Assembly (NCBI RefSeq): GCF_030413635.1
Contig: NZ_CP129235.1
Coordinates: forward strand, 2,790,001-2,854,000
Direction of reading: 5' to 3'
DNA from: Planococcus shenhongbingii
GTDB taxonomy: Bacteria; Bacillota; Bacilli; Bacillales_A; Planococcaceae
Length of the DNA stretch: 64,000 nucleotides
The position numbers were made by a program, and so were the translations under genes. Shown here piece after piece: positions 29,047 through 38,091 of this stretch. Numbering within the stretch: the first letter of the stretch is position 1; each line of letters starts with the position of its first letter. Under the pieces are notes generated by a model. That model had not been told where the DNA came from. It did not search any database and was given only the letters and a program-made list of their open reading frames with translations.

Positions 29047-32000
29047 CGCTTGCAGTCTCCTTTCGAATAAGTTCTATTGCTTTTTCACTGCTCAAATCCG
29101 GCAGTTTGCGGTAACTTTGATCGGGATCTGACGGATCGAATTGGCAGATGGAGCGGTAAGAACAGAATTGGCATGGTGTGTCTTCTTTCACTTTATAAGG
29201 AGTGATTTGGGTATCGCCATCTAAAATGCCATTGCCCGCTTTTTGGTGTTTATTGCGGACAAAATGGCGAATCATTTCCATGTCTTCTCTTTGTACCGTT
29301 TTGGACTGGGATTTAGAAATCTCGCCTTTTTTGTTCATTCGGACTGGAATTACATTTGAAAAGCCTTCAATTTCACTGTCCATCGCATAAATCACATCCG
29401 GGTCTTCTACAATCAACCCGTTCATTTTAAATGATTTAGCAACTTCTTCTTCAATTTCGTCCGCAGTCATCAGTTTGGACAGCTTCAGCATAGGATTATG
29501 CATATGGAAATACAGGACGCCAGCCGGTTCTGCCTGAGTGCCGAGCCAACGCTCCGAATGAGTTAATGCAACGTCCAAATAGGTGAAGGTCTGCAAAGAC
29601 AGACCATGATAGACATCGCCGAGGTCCAGGCCTTGTTTTGAAGACTTATAATCGACAATCCGGATATACGGCTTGCCGTTGATTTCTGTTGAATCGATTC
29701 GGTCGATGCGCCCGCGCACATTCATTTTGCGTCCGCGCTTTAATGCAATATCAAGCGGCGGAATCGCTTCTGCTCCTCCAAATCCAACATCCAACGCCAC
29801 AGGTGCAAAGCCGGTCACTTTGGCGTGCCTGCTGAGCATAAAGGCGGTTTGGCGAATGATGCCTTCCAATTTATGCTGGATATATCGGTAGCGGTGTGAA
29901 CTGATGAGGATGTGATTAACAAAATAAGGCGACAGCTGTTCAATGGCGCCTTTAGCCAATTCCTGGCATTGCTTTTGGCTTAAAGAAGACCAAGAAACAC
30001 CGAGCCGGCTCACTTCGTCTGAAATCCATTTAATAGCTGCATGGAACAAATCCCCCATTGCCGGAGCTGCCAATTTATATTGATCTCTTTCTTCAAGCCG
30101 CAGCCCATAAGAAACATATTGCGCAAATGGACAGCTGAAATAAGTTTCTACCCGGGAAACACTTGAAGAGACCGGCAAACCATATAGCGGCTCTGCAATC
30201 TCTTCACGCAATTGATCGGCCACATTCGGTTTGATCGGTTCGACTATCCGTTCGACCACAGACGCCCAAAATGGATCTTCGCGATAATATGACAGTACTG
30301 CCCGCCATTCCGGCGCAAGCTCTCCTGCACGCAGCTGAGACGTTAAATAAGCCAGGCTGGCACGAGGATGTGATATATAAGGCAGCGGAGAAGCGTTTTC
30401 CAATTCTTCAGGATCAATCACTGCTGGTGTCAGTTCCAGATTGAACATATCTTTAATCTTCTGGATGTATAACGACGGCATCAACGCTTTTCCTTCTTCG
30501 TCTGCAATCGGGTAAGAAACAGTCAAAAAATCCGAGGATGCAGTGAATGTACGGTACGCTGTATAAGTTTCATCCATCAGACGCATTTTTGAAGTCGGAG
30601 CCAGTTCGATGCCAATCGTTGCAAACCATTCCCGTTCCGTATCGGTCAGCAGCCCTTCCTGCTCCACGCGCTTAGGCAGAACGCCATCATTCACTCCAAT
30701 GACAAATACCGACTTGATATCCATAAGCCGCGCTAAATCGATTTTAGACACGGTTATTTGATCAAGAGAAGGCGGAATGCGTGAAAACTCCAATGTTTCA
30801 AACCCTTCATCTAAAATTTTAACTGCCGTGCTGAGTTCCACTTCCTTATCCCCGAACATAAGCACAAATTGGTCCAGCACTTCAATCCACTGTTTCCAAG
30901 CTTGTTCATGCTCTGTAGCAGCCAGCAAGCGATGCTCTGATTCTTCCCGCTCTTTTAAGGATTGCAGTTTCCCGTAGACATTCATTTGTTCAATGAACAA
31001 ATAAAGGGTTTCCGCAATTTCTCTGCCCGTTGAACACTTATCCAGTTTGTCCTTCAATTCTGACAGCGGTCCTCGGATCAAATCGCGTACAGCATGAAGT
31101 TCCATCTGTGCAGCCAATTCTTCATCCGTCTGGATGCCAGTATGGAACTCCAAGCCCCGGTATTTTTTAAAAAACCAGCGTTTTTCGTCAAACCAGCGTT
31201 CGCCGTAGATTCCATTGGCAATGATGAAATTTTCGAGAAGGTCACTGCGTTCCCGCCATTTCGATACACTGCCTTCCGGGAAAAATAAATCTGTTTTAAC
31301 AGCACGGAAGACCGGCTCATAGGAATAATTGGACAATACGGCTTCCAGCACCGACCGGCTGAATTCAATAAGCGGATGGTGCAGCATCGATTTTTTGCGG
31401 CTGATGAAATACGGAATATCGTATTGCGGAAAGATTGTATTGATGAGTTCATCGTACACTTCAGGCTGTCGATATAAAATAGCAATATCTTTATAACGCA
31501 TGCCTTCACGTGTCTGCTGCCGGATGGACCGCGCCATCGCATGCACTTCCGCTCTACGGTTGGAAGCTTCGACTAAAGAGATGGCGCCGCTTGATACTGA
31601 AGTTGCCAACGGATAATCATCAAAGTGTTCTTCAAGATGCGCGAGTTCGGCCTTGTTGAAACGCTGCTGCATGTCCATATGCACCGGCAGGTCGACTTCG
31701 ACGCCTTCTTTTCTGGCCTGCTCTGTTAAGCGCTGGGCTGTATTTGCGGTCTGATAGAAAATTGCCTGCTCATCATGCGCATCTGTGCCACTGTCCAAAG
31801 GAAGGGCTATTGTGACGTTTTTAGCATACTTCATCAACTCGAAGATGATTTCGTATTCACGTGCAGTAAACGTAAAAAAGCCGTCAATGTAAATATCTGC
31901 AGACTTGATCGTCTCTGAAAACTTGATTTTTTCGGACAGCAAAGCCAAATGGCCTTCAGAGTCCACAAAGACTTTTCCAAGCCGGCTTTCAAGTTCCATC

Positions 32001-32500
32001 AAGATGAGCTCCAGATCCGCCGCTTTATCCAATAAAGTGCGCGGGGCTCCAGCAGAAGCCAAAGAGGCCCGGATTGTTGTCAATTCTCCGCAATCGACAC
32101 AATACCTGGCAAATTCTTTTACTAGCTGTTCAATCTGATCGGTGAACCCTCTTTTACCGGCCGCTCTCCGAAACAATTGAAATTCTTCTCTATGCTCTTC
32201 CAATAAACTGCGGATCAGCATGCGATACCCAAAAGTGTCTACTTCTTTCCGGCTGATTCCGCCAACTTCCTGCAGGACACGCCACGCCAGCCTCTTAAAA
32301 GTGGCTGCCTGAGCACGGATCATCCCGCTCATGCCATAGGCAGAAGAAAGCCGATATTCTGTTGAAAACGACATCTGGTCCGGTACAACCAAAAATATCG
32401 GATTTCCAACTCTGCTGCGTTTTAACTCTTCTGCAATCTCTTCTTGGATAAACCGGGTTTTCCCTGATCCGGCTCGTCCATATACAATTCGCAACGACAC
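29024..32500 (-). CDS. addB: ATP-dependent helicase/nuclease subunit B
   Basis: Second AddAB subunit, 1158 residues from a GTG at 32500 (GAGGGAG seven bases upstream; a longer TTG-initiated frame adds six residues). The N-terminus holds a Walker A GRAGSGKT. The C-terminal nuclease domain has IRIVDYKSSK and the four cysteines of the Fe-S clamp, one in YFSCPF and three in CQFCSYRSIC. AddB carries the Chi-scanning inactive helicase fold in B. subtilis. Operon order is addB-addA, then DUF418, yisK and yisL. Confidence 0.97.
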   Translation of the reverse strand: MSLRIVYGRAGSGKTRFIQEEIAEELKRSRVGNPIFLVVPDQMSFSTEYRLSSAYGMSGMIRAQAATFKRLAWRVLQEVGGISRKEVDTFGYRMLIRSLLEEHREEFQLFRRAAGKRGFTDQIEQLVKEFARYCVDCGELTTIRASLASAGAPRTLLDKAADLELILMELESRLGKVFVDSEGHLALLSEKIKFSETIKSADIYIDGFFTFTAREYEIIFELMKYAKNVTIALPLDSGTDAHDEQAIFYQTANTAQRLTEQARKEGVEVDLPVHMDMQQRFNKAELAHLEEHFDDYPLATSVSSGAISLVEASNRRAEVHAMARSIRQQTREGMRYKDIAILYRQPEVYDELINTIFPQYDIPYFISRKKSMLHHPLIEFSRSVLEAVLSNYSYEPVFRAVKTDLFFPEGSVSKWRERSDLLENFIIANGIYGERWFDEKRWFFKKYRGLEFHTGIQTDEELAAQMELHAVRDLIRGPLSELKDKLDKCSTGREIAETLYLFIEQMNVYGKLQSLKEREESEHRLLAATEHEQAWKQWIEVLDQFVLMFGDKEVELSTAVKILDEGFETLEFSRIPPSLDQITVSKIDLARLMDIKSVFVIGVNDGVLPKRVEQEGLLTDTEREWFATIGIELAPTSKMRLMDETYTAYRTFTASSDFLTVSYPIADEEGKALMPSLYIQKIKDMFNLELTPAVIDPEELENASPLPYISHPRASLAYLTSQLRAGELAPEWRAVLSYYREDPFWASVVERIVEPIKPNVADQLREEIAEPLYGLPVSSSVSRVETYFSCPFAQYVSYGLRLEERDQYKLAAPAMGDLFHAAIKWISDEVSRLGVSWSSLSQKQCQELAKGAIEQLSPYFVNHILISSHRYRYIQHKLEGIIRQTAFMLSRHAKVTGFAPVALDVGFGGAEAIPPLDIALKRGRKMNVRGRIDRIDSTEINGKPYIRIVDYKSSKQGLDLGDVYHGLSLQTFTYLDVALTHSERWLGTQAEPAGVLYFHMHNPMLKLSKLMTADEIEEEVAKSFKMNGLIVEDPDVIYAMDSEIEGFSNVIPVRMNKKGEISKSQSKTVQREDMEMIRHFVRNKHQKAGNGILDGDTQITPYKVKEDTPCQFCSYRSICQFDPSDPDQSYRKLPDLSSEKAIELIRKETASDDSDKTD

Positions 32501-32580
32501 GACTTCACTCCCTCTCAAATAGAACGTTTGTTCTTATTATATAAGAATTAAGCTATAGTTGCCACTTTACAGGCAGTTTA

Positions 32581-33207
32581 TCAAATTTCTTTTTTGCCTT
32601 CTTCGCTGGCTCTGCGAAAGTCTGCTTCTACCCGCTTATTGAGCCTTTTTTCTAAAATCTTCCCTATTATGTAGAGCAGTACTATGACCACAACAACAAT
32701 AGCTGTACGGATAGGCTGTGTAAACAAAGCTTTAATATCATAACCGACAAAAGAAATCATAAAGACCATGACGAACTTGCCCGCCATCACTGTCAGTAAA
32801 TAATAATGTCTGCTGATATTCGATAATCCCGCAACCACGTTGACGAGAGCCGATGGAGTAAAAGGAAAACAGAGCAGCAAAAAGAGCGGGCCAAAGCCAT
32901 TGCGTTCTACCCAATGAATCAGCTTTTCAATCTTTTGGTGTTTCGTCATGAAGTTCATAAAACGGGCACGGCCATATTTCCGTACTACTAGAAAAACAGC
33001 ATAAGCTCCTAGAACTGTTCCCCCCCACGATAAAAGAAAGCCAATCCATAAGCCATAAGCTGTTGCATTGGCAAAAACGAACACGAACAAAGGCAAAAAT
33101 GGCATGAACGCTTCTATAAATGGCAGCAAAAAACCGATAAGGGGACCAAATGCCCGATAAGATTGAGTTAATTCAATTATATTTTCCATCGAGAAAAAAT
33201 CTGACAT
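32581..33207 (-). CDS. VTT-domain (TVP38/TMEM64) membrane protein, YhjE-like
   Basis: Integral membrane protein of 208 residues from the ATG at 33207, eight bases after AAAGGA; an ATG nine bases upstream overlaps that site. It has five or six hydrophobic segments and the VTT/DedA core motif seen as FPFTPSALVNVVAGLS (about 121-136). A basic C-terminal tail follows. B. subtilis yhjE lies near addAB as well, which supports orthology. Family members act in lipid scrambling or membrane homeostasis; the specific role is unknown. Confidence 0.82.
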   Translation of the reverse strand: MSDFFSMENIIELTQSYRAFGPLIGFLLPFIEAFMPFLPLFVFVFANATAYGLWIGFLLSWGGTVLGAYAVFLVVRKYGRARFMNFMTKHQKIEKLIHWVERNGFGPLFLLLCFPFTPSALVNVVAGLSNISRHYYLLTVMAGKFVMVFMISFVGYDIKALFTQPIRTAIVVVVIVLLYIIGKILEKRLNKRVEADFRRASEEGKKEI

Positions 33208-33675
33208 GCATTTCATCCTTTAAGTTTCGTAGATTTTAAATTATTGTTTCTTTATTAATTATTACTATCTTTATATGCCGCTTCGACCGCTTTGGGCAGG
33301 ACTCCCGATGAGCCCAGCCCCTGGACGCGCCGGCGCTGGATAAGCTTTCTATAAGGGAAATAATCATCTATATACATCTTTGATTATTAACCACTTAGAT
33401 ATGGATTAAAACAGCAGAGAAAACCGTACTGTTTCTGCACACTTCGTCACACAGAATGGGCGCTCCCACATCAAGCAAAGCAGCATTGCGAAACATTCGT
33501 AGCTGAAAATTATCTATTGCACTTTTATACTTTCATGAAGAACATTAGAATCTGTTACGGCTTTATAAAACAGCCTTCAAAAATCAAATGGTATTTGATA
33601 TGCTATATTAATTACTTTACACTCTTTCTCCTCATTTGGAAAATGAGTAATACTTATACATAAGGAGCGGGTCAA
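33208..33675. other. intergenic region with a GC-rich islet at a synteny switch
   Basis: About 470 bases with no gene. A GC-rich stretch at about 33280-33345 includes the 10-bp palindrome GCGCCGGCGC (33327-33336) in otherwise AT-rich DNA. A 7-bp inverted repeat CTCATTT-GGA-AAATGAG (33631-33647) overlaps a weak promoter (TTTACA at 33616, GAAAAT at 33639) before azlC and may be an operator. The rest is featureless to the eye. Confidence 0.5.
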
Positions 33676-34368
33676 ATGGATGAACACGGGTTTTCAGCAG
33701 GTTTAAAAGCCGGAGTCAGTATAGCGATCGGTTATTTTCCAATTGCTCTGACATTCGGACTGCTTGCCAAAACTACCGGCCTTTCACTAATCGAAGCGAC
33801 GGCAATGAGTGTCTTCGTTTTTGCAGGAGCTGCTCAATACATCTCTTTGTCGCTGATTGCTGCTGGTGTTTCCCCCGTTGTTATTGTAGTGAATACCTTC
33901 GTCGTTAATATCCGCCACTTCTTAATGACGGCTGCGCTGAATGAAAAGATGCAGCCGGATGCCATTTGGAAAAAAGCCCTTTACGCTTTTGGCATAACGG
34001 ATGAATCGTTTTCAGTGTTGGCTACACAATCAGGTGGCAGGCTCAAGACTTCTTTTGCTGCAGGAGTCATTATTATTTCATATGGCAGCTGGGTAGTATT
34101 TACAGCGATTGGGCATCTGATCGGTGCTAACCTGCCTCAGTTTCTCCAGGCCTCAATGGGAATCGCTTTGTATGCCATGTTTGTCGGCTTGCTTGTTCCA
34201 TCCATGCGCGGCAACAGGAAAGTGGTAAGCTTGGCAGCTATTGCCGGCATCATTAATTCGCTGTTCTATTTTACCGGCTGGCTGTCAACCGGCTGGGCAA
34301 TCTTAGTGTCGACACTTGTTTCCGCTATATTTATTGAATATATTTCTCCGAGAGCGAGGAAAGCATAA
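33676..34368 (+). CDS. azlC: branched-chain amino acid exporter large subunit
   Basis: AzlC-family membrane protein of 230 residues with about seven hydrophobic segments. The motifs FAGAAQYISLSLIAAG and NTFVVNIRHFLMTAAL (about 50-90) are characteristic. With AzlD it forms a small exporter for branched-chain amino acids or analogues. AAGGAGCGGG precedes the ATG. The stop codon overlaps the azlD start by one base (TAATG). A brnQ-type importer gene for the same substrates is at 58.8 kb. Confidence 0.92.
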   Translation: MDEHGFSAGLKAGVSIAIGYFPIALTFGLLAKTTGLSLIEATAMSVFVFAGAAQYISLSLIAAGVSPVVIVVNTFVVNIRHFLMTAALNEKMQPDAIWKKALYAFGITDESFSVLATQSGGRLKTSFAAGVIIISYGSWVVFTAIGHLIGANLPQFLQASMGIALYAMFVGLLVPSMRGNRKVVSLAAIAGIINSLFYFTGWLSTGWAILVSTLVSAIFIEYISPRARKA

Positions 34369-34676
34369 TGGGTACTTGGTTTTGGTGGATGATTCTTGGA
34401 ATGGCGGCAGTCACTTATATTCCACGCGCTATTCCGTTGACATTTTTAGAAGGGCGGGAACTTCCTGCTTCCGTTCAAAATGTTCTCAAAAACATTCCTT
34501 ATGCGGTTCTCGGCGCGCTAATTTTCCCTGCTATCTTTTTCATTCAGGAAAACATATGGTTTGGCGTGTTAGGGGCTGCTGCAGCTTTTGGTCTGGCGTT
34601 CATGGGAGCAAACGTAATGGTTGTAGTTCTGGGTTCTATCGCTGTTCTAGCAGTTTACAGCTTAATCTTCATGTGA
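34368..34676 (+). CDS. azlD: branched-chain amino acid exporter small subunit
   Basis: AzlD-family protein of 102 residues with four hydrophobic segments; YIPRAIPLTFLEGRELP (about 17-33) is the conserved family stretch. It is translationally coupled to azlC through TAATG and is followed by a terminator shared with the converging csbA gene. Confidence 0.92.
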   Translation: MGTWFWWMILGMAAVTYIPRAIPLTFLEGRELPASVQNVLKNIPYAVLGALIFPAIFFIQENIWFGVLGAAAAFGLAFMGANVMVVVLGSIAVLAVYSLIFM

Positions 34677-34695
34677 TATACATCCTATAAAATAG

Positions 34696-34734
34696 AAAAA
34701 GCCGTCACTCATCTTCATGAGTTCCGGCTTTTTT
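34696..34734. terminator. terminator between azlD and csbA
   Basis: Stem built from AAAAAGCCG and ACTCAT paired with ATGAGT and CCGGCTTTTTT, with a CTTC tetraloop. It overlaps the end of the csbA frame and can act both ways. Confidence 0.82.
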
Positions 34735-34962
34735 CGAGCGGTTATACATGTTGGTAGCATACCAAAACCCTAAAGTTAAAGAAGCGGCATTCACGGCATA
34801 TAAAAACCAAGTATTGGTGTATCCTGCATAAACTGCCGCTGCAATCAATGCAACCGTTAAGATCAACGCTACGATATGATTAAACGTGACTCTCGTGAAT
34901 AAGACAACAAATAATCCTGGCAGCAGCAGCGACAATATAAACTTCGTGAACATCGATTCCAT
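34705..34962 (-). CDS. csbA: CsbA-family membrane protein
   Basis: An 85-residue membrane protein with three or four hydrophobic segments. The VVLFTRVTFNHIVALILT stretch (about 19-36) closely matches B. subtilis CsbA, a SigB-controlled protein of unknown function encoded before uvrBA. The ATG follows a GAGGAG site that overlaps the minJ stop region. No SigB-type promoter was found directly upstream, so it may be read from the minJ transcript. Confidence 0.85.
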   Translation of the reverse strand: MESMFTKFILSLLLPGLFVVLFTRVTFNHIVALILTVALIAAAVYAGYTNTWFLYAVNAASLTLGFWYATNMYNRSKKAGTHEDE

Positions 34963-34976
34963 TTGCGATAAACTCC

Positions 34977-36143
34977 TCAGTTGACAACAATCAATCCTAA
35001 TCGGTGATGATCATGCCGGAAAATTATATGCTGGCGAAGTCTCACTTCATGGCTGTGATCGAGGACTTCCAACCGGCAATGCGCTGCATTTACTTGAATC
35101 GCTTCATATAATTCCGTTTCGTTCGAAACAGACAACCCATTCACTTTGCGGATCACTTCGCCGCGTAAAAGGCCCATTTTATGCGCGGGCGAATCAGGCA
35201 GTACATCGACAATCATCAATCCTTGAGAATGTGGTGTTACAGCATGGTTTCCTTGCCGCTCTTTCATCTCAAAATACAGGGTAATGACCAGCCGGCCTAT
35301 AACTCCTAAAATAAGGGCTATAATGGCCAATGGCTCCCATAGCAATGATGCTAATGCCAGAACCGCTATTCCAACACCCAGTTTCCATGTCATTTTGCCG
35401 ATTGCGGGATACAGATAAACCGGCAATGTTTTTCGTGCACGGTTTTGAAATCCAAAAACAAAAGGAAATAGTATAAATGAGAAAGAGCTTTGCCCAATTG
35501 GAATCTGCGGCCAATAAGGTGCCACTTCCTCGATAAGAGAACCTGGCACTGCAAGCAAAACCGGAATAAGCCATAATCGCTTAGAATCGTAGGCTGCGGC
35601 CTTTAGTCCCCTTGGTGACTTCTGCAGTCTTGGTGAAGCTGAAGGAGCTCCATTTTTACTGATCATCAGGCCTTCTGCAATTACGAACCCGCCTGCCAGA
35701 AGTGCTACCGGCAACAACCATTCCCAGGCAATATAATAGCCATCATAATTGATGAACCCTAAGTTGGCCGACCATTCATTGAAATCAAACAGCCAACCGA
35801 GAGCCACCGCAGCCGCCGTTAGATAAATAAACGAACCTGCTTGATAAAATCCTGAAATCACCATGATTATGCTGACAATACTCAAAGCAACCAGCCATTC
35901 TAAAGGAATGACTAAGCCGACTCCGGCAAAAATCACTGAAAAAATTAAAGCATACTTCCATCCGTCTTTCAGGAAACCGGAAAATTCTGTCCAGCCCCAC
36001 ACAATTCGCGTACGGAACATTTTCCGTTCGCGTTTCACCCGAAAATACCCTAATAAAACTGCGGCTAACAGTGCTATGTATAAAAGCGGGTTAATAAAAA
36101 ATCTGCCTATATCTAGTAACGCGGTCATCATCACTTTTTTCAC
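34977..36143 (-). CDS. minJ: MinJ-like polytopic PDZ protein
   Basis: Membrane protein of 388 residues: about eight hydrophobic helices, then a C-terminal PDZ domain (about 305-375, with MIVDVLPDSPAHKMGLLRGEVIRKVNG). B. subtilis MinJ (YvjD) bridges DivIVA and MinD at poles and septum, has the same architecture and lies at this locus near csbA and ftsEX. The start is uncertain: GTG at 36143 is used, but an ATG pair five codons later is a good alternative because it aligns better with MinJ starts. Confidence 0.85.
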   Translation of the reverse strand: MKKVMMTALLDIGRFFINPLLYIALLAAVLLGYFRVKRERKMFRTRIVWGWTEFSGFLKDGWKYALIFSVIFAGVGLVIPLEWLVALSIVSIIMVISGFYQAGSFIYLTAAAVALGWLFDFNEWSANLGFINYDGYYIAWEWLLPVALLAGGFVIAEGLMISKNGAPSASPRLQKSPRGLKAAAYDSKRLWLIPVLLAVPGSLIEEVAPYWPQIPIGQSSFSFILFPFVFGFQNRARKTLPVYLYPAIGKMTWKLGVGIAVLALASLLWEPLAIIALILGVIGRLVITLYFEMKERQGNHAVTPHSQGLMIVDVLPDSPAHKMGLLRGEVIRKVNGLSVSNETELYEAIQVNAAHCRLEVLDHSHEVRLRQHIIFRHDHHRLGLIVVN

Positions 36144-36217
36144 ACCATCCTATCACTGGCAACTAACGTTTCTTATCATTGTACCAAAGAAATGGCAGAC
36201 TCTGCACTTCTTTTTAG

Positions 36218-37324
36218 TTAATTGAAGGCTGCGCTTAACTGCGCCAAAATATCTTCTGTTCCTTCTATGCCAGCAGACAAACGGATTACTTGTTTCGTCA
36301 CGCCGATTTTCACTTTTTCTTCATCTGATAATGCGCGGTGGGAAGTTCCGTAAGGATAAGAAACTGTCGTTTCAACTCCCGCTAATGTCGGTACAATTTT
36401 AATCCATCCCAATGATGAAAAGAATTTTGAAACATCTGCTGTTTCAGGTAAAGCGAACGTTACAATCGCGCCTTTTCCTGGATACCAAACTTGTGCTTTC
36501 CCTTCTAAAAATGCCGCAATCGCTTTTGCATTTGCAGTTTGCGCCTTCATCCGAACTGCAAGTGTTTTAATTCCCCGCAAGGTAAGCCAAGCTTCAAAAG
36601 GGCTCAAATTCATTCCCAAGTTGACAATGCGGTCTTCAGCATCAGCGATCAGCACTGCATCGCCTACTAAGACGCCGGCTGTTACATCACTATGCCCGCC
36701 TAAATATTTCGTCGCACTATGAGCCACTAAATCTGCCCCTGAATTATACGGATTTATCGTATAAGGAGTGGCGAACGTATTATCAATCATAACTTTAACT
36801 CCATAGTGTTTTTTAAGCTGAACGAGAACTTTAATATCCTCTACTCTCAAAAAAGGATTGGTGATTGACTCACTGAAAATCAGTTTAACTTCCGGATAGT
36901 CTATCAATATTTGTTCAATTTCACTGGTATATGCGAAATCAGCAAAATGCACTTGTATACCCATTCTGGCCAATTCATCTTTTAATAAATGGAATGTTCC
37001 ACCGTATACATCTTGAGCCGCTACCACGTGATCGCCTGCCTTGGCAACGGACAAAATGCCGGCCAGAATAGCCGCCATCCCGGAAGAAGCTGCCACTCCC
37101 CGAGGTGCACCTTCCATAGTAGCGACAGTTTGGCCAAGCGCATCCGTATTGGGATTTGCAGTGCGCGAATAAAGGTAAGTGCCATTTCCTTCATAATAAC
37201 CTTCCAGCTCTTCGAGTGAAGAGAAAGAAAAAGCTGACGTCTGATACAACGGCATAACTTTGGGTTTAATCGTACGTTCCTCTAATGCTGCAGTATGTAC
37301 AGCTTTTGTTTCAATCATATCCAT
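36218..37324 (-). CDS. Cys/Met-metabolism PLP enzyme (cystathionine gamma-synthase/beta-lyase type)
   Basis: Fold-type I PLP enzyme of 368 residues. The PLP lysine lies in HSATKYLGGHSD (about 197-208), the Tyr-Arg phosphate contact in YLYSRTANPN (about 50-59), and substrate motifs SSGMAAI and DNTFATP are present. The family covers MetI, MetC, MccB and related enzymes, and sequence by eye does not decide between them. It starts 12 bases after a ResA-like gene, with a GAGGAG site, so the two are co-transcribed. No S-box or T-box leader was seen. Confidence 0.85.
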   Translation of the reverse strand: MDMIETKAVHTAALEERTIKPKVMPLYQTSAFSFSSLEELEGYYEGNGTYLYSRTANPNTDALGQTVATMEGAPRGVAASSGMAAILAGILSVAKAGDHVVAAQDVYGGTFHLLKDELARMGIQVHFADFAYTSEIEQILIDYPEVKLIFSESITNPFLRVEDIKVLVQLKKHYGVKVMIDNTFATPYTINPYNSGADLVAHSATKYLGGHSDVTAGVLVGDAVLIADAEDRIVNLGMNLSPFEAWLTLRGIKTLAVRMKAQTANAKAIAAFLEGKAQVWYPGKGAIVTFALPETADVSKFFSSLGWIKIVPTLAGVETTVSYPYGTSHRALSDEEKVKIGVTKQVIRLSAGIEGTEDILAQLSAAFN

Positions 37325-37336
37325 CTTTACAGCTCC

Positions 37337-37915
37337 TCACTCTAAATTTGAAATCATCTTCTCAATCATTGTTTCATCCATCGGCCCCACAATTTTGTTT
37401 TGCACTCTTCCCTTTGTATCAATCATATAACTGGTAGGAATCGTAACAGCTTGGTAAGAAGCACCGATCTCGCCTTCTAAATCCATTGGTATAGGAAAAG
37501 TCAGGTCGTATTCACGGACAAATGTTTTCACTTTGTCAATGCCCCGGTCTTCGGTAGTCAAATTTACTGCAAGGATTTCTACGTTTTCTTCCTTAGCCTG
37601 TTCTTCGAAATACTTTTGCATATGCGGCATTTCTGCCCGGCACGGAGGACACCAGGTCGCCCAAAAATTCAGGATCACTTTTTTCCCTTGATAATCCGAT
37701 AAGCTGACGGTTTCACCATCTAATGTGGTAAGTTCGAAATCAGGCGCCACTTTGCCTTTAGCCAAGCCTTCATCAGTAGCCAAAAATTCGACATCACTGC
37801 CTAAAGCAATATTATCAAATTCAGATGTGTTTTCAATATTATTTTTTACAATGCCGGCTATTACAATTCCAATCATCGCAGCAATCAACAATAAGCCGAA
37901 CAGCTTTTTAGACAT
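37337..37915 (-). CDS. membrane-anchored thiol-disulfide oxidoreductase (ResA/TlpA-like)
   Basis: Thioredoxin-fold protein of 192 residues, tethered outside the membrane by an N-terminal helix (about 5-22). The redox motif is WATWCPPCRAEMP and the cis-Pro loop is TIPTSYM. The AhpC/TSA-type start VAPDFELTTLDGETVSL is present. B. subtilis ResA reduces apocytochrome c haem-binding cysteines; a cytochrome c551 gene (cccB) lies 3.5 kb away, but the direct partner here is a PLP enzyme of sulfur metabolism, so the substrate is open. Confidence 0.85.
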   Translation of the reverse strand: MSKKLFGLLLIAAMIGIVIAGIVKNNIENTSEFDNIALGSDVEFLATDEGLAKGKVAPDFELTTLDGETVSLSDYQGKKVILNFWATWCPPCRAEMPHMQKYFEEQAKEENVEILAVNLTTEDRGIDKVKTFVREYDLTFPIPMDLEGEIGASYQAVTIPTSYMIDTKGRVQNKIVGPMDETMIEKMISNLE

Positions 37916-38050
37916 CCCTCATTCACCTCATTCAAACTTCATCATACGATAAAATGCAGCCACTATTCCACTGCAGACTCCAGTTAAAAATGGCTTTTAT
38001 GTGAAAGCTCTTATATTCAGAGGTTTTCGCACCCACAGACTCACAGTGAA

Positions 38051-38085
38051 TAAAAAAAGCCGGCATCACTAGCGATGCCGGCTAA
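38051..38085 (-). terminator. intrinsic terminator after the M23 hydrolase gene
   Basis: Stem AGCCGGCATC/GATGCCGGCT (38058-38067 with 38074-38083), followed by a U tract on the minus strand. Confidence 0.9.
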
Positions 38086-38091
38086 AACGTT

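Noticed and set aside
33280..33345. GC-rich islet as a tRNA or structured RNA gene
   Set aside because: No cloverleaf or long stem could be drawn by eye; only a 10-bp palindrome is present.
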